NCBI GenBank assembly: GCA_024636775.1
Contig: JAGXGP010000008.1
Span: forward strand, 1-48,409
Source of the DNA: Hydrogenophilales bacterium
GTDB lineage: Bacteria; Pseudomonadota; Gammaproteobacteria; Burkholderiales; Thiobacillaceae
Direction: 5' to 3'
Length of the DNA stretch: 48,409 nucleotides
In this document: one piece after another, positions 1 through 7,012 of the stretch
Layout of the letters: every line of letters starts with the position of its first letter
How positions within the stretch are numbered: position 1 is the stretch's first letter
Notes under the pieces: generated by a model
Databases searched by the model: none
Told to the model about the DNA's origin: nothing
Seen by the model: only the letters and a program-made list of their open reading frames with translations
Position numbers and translations under genes: made by a program

Positions 1-102
1 GGTATTTCCGAGCTGGATGCGTTGATTGCGTATCTGCAGGTGCTGGGCACCATGGTTGATTTCAGCAAGTACACCGACGACGCGTTCGTCAAGTACCGCT
101 AA
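1..102 (+). CDS. ccoO: cbb3 cytochrome c oxidase subunit II, 3' end (partial)
   Basis: The window opens inside this gene; only the last 33 codons and the TAA stop are present. The residues include a [12 protein letters not shown] stretch followed by a short polar tail, typical of the C-terminus of CcoO, the membrane-anchored monohaem cytochrome c subunit of cbb3 oxidase. CcoO receives electrons from CcoP and passes them to the catalytic subunit CcoN. The identification is supported by ccoQ and ccoP immediately downstream, in the usual ccoNOQP order. The haem motif lies outside the window and cannot be checked. Confidence 0.9.
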   Translation, partial: GISELDALIAYLQVLGTMVDFSKYTDDAFVKYR

Positions 103-123
103 GCAGTTCGAGGAGGCCAGGAT

Positions 124-321
124 ATGGAATGGTTACTGTGGTTTTCCAAGCCCGAAAACACCAAGCCGCTGGCTTTGATCATATTTTTCTTCACCTTTGT
201 TGGCATCGTGGTCTACGTCTACGGTAGCAAAAAGCGGAGCGAGAAACTGGAGTCCTATCGTGACATCCCGTTTCTCGATGAGACGCCAGGTGAAAAAGGC
301 GACACGAAGGACACGCAATGA
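124..321 (+). CDS. ccoQ: cbb3 cytochrome oxidase subunit CcoQ (FixQ)
   Basis: This 65-residue protein has one membrane segment (about residues 14-35) followed by a charged cytoplasmic tail, the architecture of CcoQ/FixQ. In the family it stabilises the assembled cbb3 oxidase and is not catalytic. A strong AGGAGG ribosome site lies just before the ATG. It begins 21 bases after the ccoO stop, and its stop codon overlaps the ccoP start by four bases (ATGA), so ccoO, ccoQ and ccoP are very probably co-translated. Size and position make the call firm, although the sequence itself is poorly conserved in this family. Confidence 0.93.
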   Translation: MEWLLWFSKPENTKPLALIIFFFTFVGIVVYVYGSKKRSEKLESYRDIPFLDETPGEKGDTKDTQ

Positions 322-1238
322 GCGAGCAAAAATTACAATCCCAAACAGTTCAAACCACGGGACACGCGTGGGACGGCGACCTCCAGGAATACAACAATCC
401 GCTGCCAGCTTGGTGGGTTTACACGTTTTATGTCACGGTGGTGTTTGCTATCGTGTACTGGACGATCTATCCGTCCTGGCCCATCGGTAAAGGCTGGATC
501 GGTGGTGCGTCGAATATTACTTACGTCAACAGCGCCGGAGAAACCAAAACACATAGCTGGAACACCCGCGCACTGCTGGTCAAAGATCTGAACGAAGCGG
601 CTGCAGCGCAAAAGCCGTATTTTGACAAAGTGTCGTCGATGTCTTACGAGCAGATTGCCAAAGATCCGGAAATGAACGGCTTCATCATTTCGGCTGGCAA
701 GTCATTGTTTGCCGATAATTGTGCAGCCTGTCACCAGTCCGGGGGACAAGGTGTGGTCGGGTTTTTCCCCAATCTGACCGACGACGATTGGTTGTATGGC
801 GGATCATTCGACAAGATTCACGAAACGCTTCTTGGCGGTCGCCGTGGCTATATGCCCACCTTTAGTGAAGTGCTGTCTGGTGAGCAGATCGATCAGTTGG
901 CCAATTATGTGGCCAGCCTGTCCGGAATTGGCCACGATGCAACTAAAGCCTCTGCGGGTAATGTTCTGTTCCACACTGATACCGCAGCCTGCTTCTATTG
1001 TCACGCTGTTGATGCCAAGGGGCGCAAAGACATCGGCGCCCCGAACCTGACCGACAATATCTGGCTGTGGGCCAACGTACCGGCGGCGCAAGGCGATGCG
1101 GGCAAGGTTGCAGCCATACGCGGAGTGATTTCCGGTGGACTGAACAAAGGCGTCATGCCGGCATGGGCAGGCCGACTCTCAACTGAACAGATCAAGGTGT
1201 TAACGGTCTATGTTCATGAATTGGGCGGTGGGCAATAA
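318..1238 (+). CDS. ccoP: cbb3 cytochrome c oxidase subunit III, dihaem cytochrome c
   Basis: This 306-residue protein carries two haem-c binding motifs, CAACH at residues 135-139 and CFYCH at 225-229, each in a class I cytochrome c domain. A membrane anchor spans about residues 31-52. CcoP sits on the periplasmic face and takes electrons from soluble cytochromes or the bc1 complex for high-affinity oxygen reduction. The length is normal for the family. The ATG overlaps the ccoQ stop. The operon is closed 14 bases after the stop by a strong palindromic terminator at 1253-1288. Confidence 0.97.
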   Translation: MSEQKLQSQTVQTTGHAWDGDLQEYNNPLPAWWVYTFYVTVVFAIVYWTIYPSWPIGKGWIGGASNITYVNSAGETKTHSWNTRALLVKDLNEAAAAQKPYFDKVSSMSYEQIAKDPEMNGFIISAGKSLFADNCAACHQSGGQGVVGFFPNLTDDDWLYGGSFDKIHETLLGGRRGYMPTFSEVLSGEQIDQLANYVASLSGIGHDATKASAGNVLFHTDTAACFYCHAVDAKGRKDIGAPNLTDNIWLWANVPAAQGDAGKVAAIRGVISGGLNKGVMPAWAGRLSTEQIKVLTVYVHELGGGQ

Positions 1239-1252
1239 GGTTTCAGACTAAC

Positions 1253-1288
1253 GAAGCAAAAGCCCCCGTTAACGGGGGCTTTTGCTTC
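1253..1288. terminator. Perfect 36-base palindrome, probable terminator after ccoP
   Basis: The arm GAAGCAAAAGCCCCC is repeated exactly in inverse around a GTTAAC centre, giving a fully self-complementary 36-base element. The A-run before and T-run after the GC core make it look like a bidirectional rho-independent terminator. It separates the structural ccoNOQP unit from the assembly gene ccoG, which starts 24 bases later, so some read-through or a separate promoter is needed for ccoG. Confidence 0.8.
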
Positions 1289-1311
1289 GCGTCAAACCTA
1301 CTTAATACACA

Positions 1312-2832
1312 ATGCAAACAGGCTTAGAAGACCAGCTAGGGCTCTACCAGAAACGCATTCCCATTTTCACGCGTTCGGTGAAGGGGCGTTTCCGGCGTTT
1401 CAAAACGTCGGTTTTGGTGTTGGCTTATGCCATGTATTTTCTGCTGCCCTGGATTCCCTGGGCGCGACTGGATGCGCCTGCGCAAGCCTTGCTGTTTGAC
1501 TTGCCAGGCCGTCAGTTTCTGATTTTCGGCCTCACGGTTTATCCGCAGAACATCATTTGGCTGGCCTTTTTGTTAATCATCGCGGCCATCCTGTTGTTTT
1601 TCGTTACGGGTCTGGTCGGGCGTGCCTTCTGTGGTTATTTCTGCTTCCAGACAGTGTGGACTGATTTTTTCATCTGGATTGAAAAGTCGATTCAAGGTGA
1701 ACGGCCGACTCGGGTACGCCTGTTTCGTCAACCGTGGGATCGGGAAAAAATTATCAAAGTGGGCAGCACCCATGCGCTGTGGTTGCTGGTTTCATTCTGG
1801 ACAGGGCTCAGCTTTGTCGCCTATTTCACGTATGCACCTCAACTCGTACTGGATTTCTTTTCGGGGCGTGCGGCGGATGCAGCCTATATCACAACCGGAT
1901 TGTTGACGCTGACAACCTATGTGGCCGCAGGCCTGATGCGCGAACAGGTCTGTACTTACATTTGTCCGTATGGCCGTTTTCAGAGCGTGATGTACGAGCC
2001 ACAAACACTGGCTGTACATTACGATGCCAAACGCGGGGAGAATGTGCATGGCCGTGCTGCTGTGCGTGCCGGTCGAGGCATTGTTACCGAGCGACGTCAT
2101 GATCGTGCTGAAGGCGGAATAAGTGCCGAACGTCGTCTAATCAATCTGACTACGGGTGCACGCGCACTCGCCGAACGACATGAAAAAGGCTTGGGCGACT
2201 GTATTGATTGTGGCCTGTGCGTGCAGGTATGCCCCGCCGGAATCGACATCCGCGAGGGTCTGCAATACCGATGCATTTCGTGCGGTTTGTGTATCGATGC
2301 CTGCAACACCATCATGGATTCCTTCGGTTTTCCACGCGGACTGATACGCTACGATTCGGAGTCCAATCTGGCTGCTGCGACACGGACACCGCCACGATTG
2401 CATTGGTTGGGCTTGAAAACTCTCGGCTACGGCGCCGCACTCATTTTAATGAGTGGTTTACTGGCCTATAGCATCAGCAGTCAGGATAGCTTTGATCGCG
2501 CTGTCAGCCAGATACGCCAACCGCTCTACGTGGTGCTGTCAAACAATGACATCCGCAACCGCTATCAGGTGAGAATTACCAATAAGGCAGCGCAAGAGCA
2601 GACCTATTTCATCAGCGCGACGGATATTCCCGCAGATGCGCTGGATCTGGGCGGTTTCAGTGAAATAAGTATCAAGCCCGGCCATAGCGGTCTGGTGCAG
2701 GTCAGTGTGCACTTGCCCCCCGCTTTGGCCTCGAAAACAGAGCGTTTCAATCTGGTGATCACCCCGAAGGGGAAGCCAGCCGAAGCGCGTTCTGAGTCCG
2801 TCCATTTTGATAGCCCGAACCGACGTCCATGA
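1312..2832 (+). CDS. ccoG: Cytochrome c oxidase accessory protein CcoG (FixG/RdxA family)
   Basis: This 506-residue membrane iron-sulfur protein is needed for cbb3 oxidase assembly; family members act in copper delivery to CcoN. Membrane segments are visible near residues 34-50, 80-100, 155-175 and 190-208. Two 4Fe-4S ferredoxin motifs follow, with cysteines 297, 300, 303, 307 and 321, 324, 327, 331. Further conserved cysteines sit in CGYFCF (107-112) and CTYICPYGRFQ (214-224). The C-terminal part forms the periplasmic Ig-like domain. Between CPYGRFQ and the first cluster there is an Arg/Glu-rich stretch (about 246-290) longer than I expect for the family. The start codon has no good Shine-Dalgarno sequence. 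The stop overlaps the next gene by four bases. Confidence 0.95.
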   Translation: MQTGLEDQLGLYQKRIPIFTRSVKGRFRRFKTSVLVLAYAMYFLLPWIPWARLDAPAQALLFDLPGRQFLIFGLTVYPQNIIWLAFLLIIAAILLFFVTGLVGRAFCGYFCFQTVWTDFFIWIEKSIQGERPTRVRLFRQPWDREKIIKVGSTHALWLLVSFWTGLSFVAYFTYAPQLVLDFFSGRAADAAYITTGLLTLTTYVAAGLMREQVCTYICPYGRFQSVMYEPQTLAVHYDAKRGENVHGRAAVRAGRGIVTERRHDRAEGGISAERRLINLTTGARALAERHEKGLGDCIDCGLCVQVCPAGIDIREGLQYRCISCGLCIDACNTIMDSFGFPRGLIRYDSESNLAAATRTPPRLHWLGLKTLGYGAALILMSGLLAYSISSQDSFDRAVSQIRQPLYVVLSNNDIRNRYQVRITNKAAQEQTYFISATDIPADALDLGGFSEISIKPGHSGLVQVSVHLPPALASKTERFNLVITPKGKPAEARSESVHFDSPNRRP

Positions 2833-3605
2833 ATACGATGACTACCCTTTTTGGCGGACTGGCTGCAGTGCTGGTTCTGTATGCCGCCGGTGGCTGGGTG
2901 CGTAGCCTTCACCCCATGCTGCGTGCCGTACTGGCGGGCGTGCTTCCTCTGATCACCTACTTTGTACTCATTGTGGGGCAGTGGCCAGGACTGGATGTGG
3001 TGGCCATGCATATTTCAGTTTTCCTTGCAGCTGCATTGGTGCTTTACGCCTTGAACCAGTTTCGCCAGCGCGGTACCGGTCGCATGCACTGGGCGCCAAA
3101 AATGCTGACAGGATTCTTCATTGGGCTGGTGTTTCTCAATGCAGCACTGCTTCAAATCTCAACCAAGGGTCTGCCCGAACCATTAGCAAAATGGTGGCTG
3201 GGGAATGATGACAGCGCCGTGTTCAGTGGCTTTTCCGGTGTGGTTGCACACGGAGAGAATGCGGCTAAAGCGGTTTCATCCGAGCTCAAAGAAACGTATC
3301 AGGAATCGCAATTGGGTTGGCAGGTCGAGTTCTCCGGTCTTGAAGGCGACGAACTCACTCGGTTGATCAGCATTCGCGTAAAAGACCGCACGGGATTGCC
3401 TGTGGACAGGGTGGAAGCAGCATTGATCCTGCAGCGTCCAGGCGCCACGAAACCCACGCTAATTCTGCCTTTAATGGCAAATGAGGCGGGCATCTATACC
3501 GCCAAGCTGAGCTTGCCAAGTCCTGGTCGCTGGCTGCTTGAACTGCAGATCAAGCAAAACGGCATCGTGCAGTTTCAAAATATTCAGGAGCTGGTCGCAT
3601 CGTGA
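2829..3605 (+). CDS. FixH-like cbb3 oxidase assembly protein with extra N-terminal membrane segments
   Basis: This 258-residue protein lies between ccoG and ccoS and overlaps both by four bases. About residues 110-258 look like the FixH domain: a hydrophobic helix, then a short periplasmic beta domain with a conserved WYW-like context around GWQVEF and an RVKDRTGLPVDRVEA stretch. The first 80 or so residues hold about three further hydrophobic helices (near 5-25, 33-50 and 57-77) absent from the classical FixH of about 160 residues. FixH/CcoH is required for stable cbb3 assembly. The FixH assignment rests mainly on position and the C-terminal half. A lineage-specific fusion is the simplest reading. 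Confidence 0.75.
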   Translation: MNTMTTLFGGLAAVLVLYAAGGWVRSLHPMLRAVLAGVLPLITYFVLIVGQWPGLDVVAMHISVFLAAALVLYALNQFRQRGTGRMHWAPKMLTGFFIGLVFLNAALLQISTKGLPEPLAKWWLGNDDSAVFSGFSGVVAHGENAAKAVSSELKETYQESQLGWQVEFSGLEGDELTRLISIRVKDRTGLPVDRVEAALILQRPGATKPTLILPLMANEAGIYTAKLSLPSPGRWLLELQIKQNGIVQFQNIQELVAS

Positions 3606-3787
3606 ACGGCATCATGGGGTTTTTGATCCTGCTGTCCGGCATTTTTGTGTTGTTGATTGTCGTCGGTGTGTTCTGGTCGATCAGGAGTGGTCAGTTCGAT
3701 GACCTCGAAGGCCCGGCTGAACGCATTTTGATGGACGATGATGACCCTTTGCTGCCGACGCGACACTTGAGCAGTAAAGACGAATAA
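3602..3787 (+). CDS. ccoS: cbb3 oxidase assembly protein CcoS
   Basis: This 61-residue single-span protein starts at a GTG that overlaps the stop of the FixH-like gene. It has one membrane helix (about 5-27) followed by the family signature GQFDDLEGPAERILMDDD (residues 31-48). CcoS is required for haem and copper cofactor insertion into cbb3 oxidase. Its place at the end of ccoG-fixH-ccoS is the standard arrangement. Confidence 0.95.
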   Translation: MNGIMGFLILLSGIFVLLIVVGVFWSIRSGQFDDLEGPAERILMDDDDPLLPTRHLSSKDE

Positions 3788-3821
3788 ACTAAAATACGCT
3801 CACTTGAATGGGGTACGCACA

Positions 3822-3929
3822 ATGAAACAATTTATGACTTTCCAAGGCTTGCCGATGGTGGTTGTCACCATCATGATCATCTGGGCATGGATCAGCATCC
3901 TGTCTGTTTTGATTGGGTCGTTTTTCTAA
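3822..3929 (+). CDS. Small membrane protein of 35 residues, unknown
   Basis: An ATG-started frame of 36 codons runs from 3822 to a TAA at 3929, between ccoS and the terminator. It predicts a short N-terminus (MKQFMTFQGLP) followed by one hydrophobic helix of about 23 residues rich in Val, Ile and Trp, ending GSFF. It follows ccoS by 34 bases and is closed by the hairpin at 3952-3991, so it would be the last gene of the oxidase operon. No clear Shine-Dalgarno sequence is seen. Small single-helix subunits are known in cbb3 and other terminal oxidases (CcoM, CydX), but I see no specific match. It could be a chance frame. Confidence 0.5.
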   Translation: MKQFMTFQGLPMVVVTIMIIWAWISILSVLIGSFF

Positions 3930-3951
3930 GTTATTTTCTGAATAACGCCTG

Positions 3952-3991
3952 CCCATGAAAAAGCCCCGCCAATGCGGGGCTTTTTCATGGG
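3952..3991. terminator. Bidirectional terminator between the cco cluster and rpoH
   Basis: An 18-base-pair perfect stem (left arm CCCATGAAAAAGCCCCGC, loop CAAT) lies between the converging oxidase operon and rpoH. The A-run on the left arm and T-run on the right give a U-tract in both directions. Confidence 0.88.
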
Positions 3992-4003
3992 TCTGTTCGA
4001 ACA

Positions 4004-4849
4004 TTATGCCGGGATGACGGCACGCATTTTTTGCAGGGCGCGCGCCTCAATCTGGCGAATGCGCTCAGCGGATACACCATACTCGGCTGCCAGTTCATGC
4101 AGGGTCGAGGATTCGCCTTCCGTCAGCCAGCGTGCCTTGATGATGTGGCGGCTACGATCATCCAGATCCTTTAGCGCGTTCGCCAAACCACTATGCCGCA
4201 GGCGTTCGGTCTGCTCGCGCTCCAGCAATTGGGCCGGGTTTTCATCCGGGCTTGCCAGGTAAGCCAGCGGGCAGTAGCTTTCCTCGCCGTCGTCTACGGT
4301 TGGGTCGATGGAAACATCGTGCCCGGACATCCGCGTTTCCATTTCCAGCACATCCTTGCGGCTGACGTTCAGTTCCTTCGCCATGGCGTCGGCCTGATTG
4401 AGGGTCAGGGCATTGAGCGACTGCTTCAGGCTGCGCAGGTTGAAGAAAAGCTTGCGCTGCGCTTTGGTCGTGGCGACCTTCACCAGACGCCAGTTTCTCA
4501 GCACGAATTCGTGGATCTCGGCACGGATCCAGTGCAGCGCAAACGACACTAGGCGTACGCCGCGTTCCGGATCAAAGCGTTTAACCGCCTTCATCAGGCC
4601 GACATTGCCTTCCTGGATCAGGTCGGCGTGCGGCAGGCCGTAACCCAGATACTGGCGCGCTACGCTTACTACCACGCGTAAATGCGACACCACCAACTGA
4701 CGCGCCGCATCAACGTCCTCGTTGGCGTGCCAAGCACGCGCCAGACGCTGTTCGTCCTCCAGCGTGAGCATGGGATAGCGGTTAACGGTCTGGATATAGC
4801 TATCCAGGCTGTACGCTGCAGGTATAGGTAAAGACATTGATTGCATCAT
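4004..4849 (-). CDS. rpoH: RNA polymerase heat-shock sigma factor sigma-32
   Basis: The product is a sigma-70 family factor of 281 residues. Region 2 is clear (DLIQEGNVGLMKAVKRFDP and the melting segment FALHWIRAEI). It is followed by the RpoH box QRKLFFNLR that separates sigma-32 from other sigma factors, and by a region 4.2 helix-turn-helix near the C-terminus (LAAEYGVSAERIRQIEARAL). Sigma-32 directs transcription of chaperone and protease genes. I chose the ATG at 4849 because GAAGGGGG lies upstream of it. The longer start at 4876 would leave a single base between the CIRCE operator and the ATG, with no room for a ribosome site. Homologues also begin shortly before the SLDSYIQ segment. The CIRCE element suggests HrcA control. 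Confidence 0.96.
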   Translation of the reverse strand: MMQSMSLPIPAAYSLDSYIQTVNRYPMLTLEDEQRLARAWHANEDVDAARQLVVSHLRVVVSVARQYLGYGLPHADLIQEGNVGLMKAVKRFDPERGVRLVSFALHWIRAEIHEFVLRNWRLVKVATTKAQRKLFFNLRSLKQSLNALTLNQADAMAKELNVSRKDVLEMETRMSGHDVSIDPTVDDGEESYCPLAYLASPDENPAQLLEREQTERLRHSGLANALKDLDDRSRHIIKARWLTEGESSTLHELAAEYGVSAERIRQIEARALQKMRAVIPA

Positions 4850-4877
4850 GGTGTGTAAACCCCCTTCTTTATTCATT

Positions 4878-4904
4878 TTAGCACTCTCGGTATCTGAGTG
4901 CTAA
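4878..4904 (-). promoter_or_regulatory. CIRCE operator (HrcA binding site) upstream of rpoH
   Basis: The sequence is an exact match to the CIRCE consensus: TTAGCACTC, nine bases, GAGTGCTAA. It lies 28 bases upstream of the chosen rpoH start, in the expected 5' leader. CIRCE is bound by the repressor HrcA, which itself depends on GroEL. In many bacteria it controls groESL and dnaK; here it would put the sigma-32 gene under HrcA. A TTGACA hexamer at 4959-4964 (minus strand) could be the -35 element, but the -10 is poor. Confidence 0.93.
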
Positions 4905-5417
4905 GTTCGGTCGGGGTTCCACGAAGCCTTGGTTTTTTTGAAAATGTTACGTCGAACCTGTCAAATGGTGTCGTAAACAGCCCGGGAATAGCCTAAACAA
5001 GCGGGGTAGCCCGTGTTGTTCCGTTACGTGTATATATCCCCTTGTGTACGTTCAGGCGCATCTTCAGCCCGGCTCACGGCGATTCTTTAAGCAATATTTG
5101 CGTTCCCGTTTTGAATGGCTAAGTTAGCCAGGTTCACACCAGCGGCGCGACCCGGTTATGTGATTGATGGCAATTAAGTATTACGGAGTTGCTATTTAAA
5201 GCTCAGGGTAACCCCGGAGATTATCTTCTGCACTTAAATAATATCGCCCTCCACTTGTGCAGCGGCGTGAGCGAATTTCACTATGATTGGGACTGAATTT
5301 GCGAGGTCGCCCAAGCTCTAAATCAGCTTCTTGCAAGCGAAAAGTCTTACAGCCATACGTAAGCCAGCGGATGCCCGCTGTGTTGCCGGGCGAAGGGATC
5401 AATTCAGGTGGCTCAGC
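4905..5417. other. Gene-free stretch upstream of rpoH
   Basis: About 510 bases hold no convincing gene. The part next to the CIRCE element must contain the rpoH promoter. The remaining frames are short, lack ribosome sites and have no recognisable protein character. Local composition is more AT-rich than the flanking genes near 5160-5260. No RNA family was recognised. Confidence 0.5.
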
Positions 5418-5645
5418 TTAAAACAAGTCCACATCCGTCGCCTCGCCGGCGTGCAAGGCAGAGAAAATAACGCTGTCGTGTGGATGCGCGCAGATGAAAT
5501 CTGCCAGCCATGGAAAGCAGCCAGCGTAATCGCATTGTGTCGCGTAGTCGTCCAGCTCATCAAGCGGAACCTCGCCAAGTTCATGCAGCGCCTCGTCCGC
5601 CAGCTGATCGGCGAGCGCTTCCAGTGTCTCGTTTTGTATGTTCAT
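5418..5645 (-). CDS. Small acidic protein of 75 residues, unknown function
   Basis: The ATG at 5645 is preceded by GGGAGAA at a good distance, which argues for a real gene. The protein is acidic and soluble, begins MNIQNETLEALADQLADEA and contains two cysteines (CDYAGCFPW). The frame stays open further upstream, but the strong ribosome site marks this start. It stands alone on the minus strand between rpoH and the secreted-protein gene at 5984. I do not recognise the family. Confidence 0.6.
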   Translation of the reverse strand: MNIQNETLEALADQLADEALHELGEVPLDELDDYATQCDYAGCFPWLADFICAHPHDSVIFSALHAGEATDVDLF

Positions 5646-5843
5646 GACTTCTCCCTGATTGGACTGAACTGTAATCCTCCCACTGCAAAGTGTGCTGCTG
5701 ATGACAGTAGATACGTATTTGAATGGTCCGTATGTCCAGGTGGCGGCGGTGTGTCTGGCATGGCCCGAACGTGCTATGTCGGACGCGTTGCGAATGTCGG
5801 CTCCTGCAATATGGATGCTTGAAACTGCGTATGTGCTGAAAAA

Positions 5844-5930
5844 CCACCCCTGTCGTGAGGCGGGGGTGGAAACACCCGAATCTGCGCAGCTTTGGAGAAG
5901 CGCTGTATGCGCAGGCAACCGGTGTCTGCC
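5844..5930 (+). other. Possible structured RNA leader upstream of the 5984 gene
   Basis: Several helices can form. CCACCCC (5844-5850) pairs with GGGGTGG (5863-5869). GGGTG (5864-5868) can instead pair with CACCC (5873-5877) around a GAAA tetraloop, which excludes the first helix. CTGCGCA (5882-5888) pairs with TGCGCAG (5908-5914), enclosing a GCTT/AAGC hairpin. ACACC (5872-5876) can pair with GGTGT (5921-5925). The element lies 54 bases before the GTG at 5984. It resembles no riboswitch consensus I know, so a regulatory role is inference only. Confidence 0.4.
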
Positions 5931-5983
5931 ACTTCGCGCGCTTTAGGTATGAGTGTTTGAAAATTTTATTTTTGGAGAGTTTC

Positions 5984-6271
5984 GTGCGTCACACGAAAGC
6001 ATTGTTCGGACTGGTGCTGGCCGGTTTCACGGCAAGCGCCTTTGCTATCGGCCCGGACATGATCGCCAGCGAAGCCCCGGCCGTGTTGAATAATTTAACG
6101 GTTTCAATTCCCACGCTTTTTTCATCGATCTTGGGCTACCCGTTAGCGTGGTCGGGCGACGTCAGCCGTACGCTGGACAGCAGTGTGCTTGCAGAACCGA
6201 ACTGGATGCTTATGGTGGCGGTGATTGGCCTTATCTACATGAAGGTGAGCCGTAGCCGGCACCGTATGTGA
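5984..6271 (+). CDS. Secreted protein of 95 residues with a C-terminal membrane tail
   Basis: I place the start at the GTG at 5984, because GGAGAG stands just before it and the protein then begins with a clean signal peptide (about 1-20, ending ASAFA). The mature part is short. The end has an EPNWM motif, a hydrophobic helix (about residues 72-87) and a basic tail KVSRSRHRM. That tripartite tail resembles a cell-surface sorting signal of the exosortase type but lacks the PEP motif. The next gene, a decayed PEP-CTERM gene, starts 49 bases downstream, so the two may have formed one unit. Function is unknown. Confidence 0.6.
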   Translation: MRHTKALFGLVLAGFTASAFAIGPDMIASEAPAVLNNLTVSIPTLFSSILGYPLAWSGDVSRTLDSSVLAEPNWMLMVAVIGLIYMKVSRSRHRM

Positions 6272-6320
6272 GTGTTACCGCTGTCGGCCATGATTTTCAC
6301 TGACTTAAGAGGAGAAACGC

Positions 6321-7012
6321 ATGAATCATGTTGCAACCAAACAGGCCTTGGCTGCATCGGTTCTTGTTGTGTCTAGCTTTTTTTTGTCAAACGCTGCCTT
6401 CGCCGTGGCATCAACTACCTACAGCTTCGTCGGTGTGACCAATACCCGTAGCGCGAATAAAGCGTTGGGGGTGGGAGGCCTGTTCGTTGAAGTTATTGAG
6501 CTTCTGGAAAAGTCTGCTCAGGGAAACGCTCAGGTGGCATTCAAGTTCACTAGCGCTTCGTCTTCCTGATTGAGTGATGTGTATTTCGACGACGGGACGT
6601 TGCTGGGAATTGCGTCTATCACCGACTTCGGAACGGTAGCTTTCACACAGTTTGCAAACCCGGTCAATCTTCCGGGTTCCCAGAGTCTGCCCCCCGGTTT
6701 TCAAACGACAGCGGCGTTCCTGCGAATGGTGTGAGTTTTGGGGAATCGCTAACAGTCACTTTTGAACTCTAGTCCGGGCAGGGATATCAAAGTGTTATCC
6801 AGGCCCTGGCGCTGCCCAATACAACAGACAACACGGGAAATTTGCGGATCGGCCTACACGTGCAAAGCTTTCCCAACAGCGGTGGCAGTGAAAGCTTTGT
6901 CAACAGTCCCGATGGTGTCGCCACTCCTGTCCCCGAAGCCCAGACCGTTGCCATGATGCTTGCGAGTCTCGGTCTCGTCGGCTTCATGGCTGCGCGCCGC
7001 CGCAAGGATTGA
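6321..7012 (+). pseudogene. Decayed PEP-CTERM sorting-domain protein gene
   Basis: The gene has a good ribosome site (AGAGGAGAAA), an ATG and a signal peptide (NHVATKQALAASVLVVSSFF...AAFA), but is interrupted three times. An in-frame TGA at 6567-6569 is followed in the same frame by clearly coding sequence (LSDVYFDDGTLLGIASI...). A net one-base deletion near 6705-6725 moves the reading into another frame (VPANGVSFGESLTVTFEL). A TAG at 6770-6772 interrupts that frame. The last part runs on (SGQGYQSVIQALALPNTT...) to a normal PEP-CTERM end (VPEAQTVAMMLASLGLVGF then ARRRK). Three lesions make a dead gene the best explanation, though sequencing error should be excluded. Confidence 0.85.

Noticed and set aside
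5331-5822. A 163-codon plus-strand frame opposite the small acidic protein gene
   Set aside because: No ribosome site and no protein-like pattern; the opposite strand has a good start site and a better product.
5841-5942. Known riboswitch (c-di-GMP GEMM, glycine or cobalamin class)
   Set aside because: The conserved cores of these classes were looked for and are not present, although pairing potential is real. It is kept only as an unnamed structured leader.
6567-6569. Selenocysteine or programmed read-through at the in-frame TGA
   Set aside because: A frameshift and a second stop codon further down show decay, and no selenocysteine insertion element is evident.
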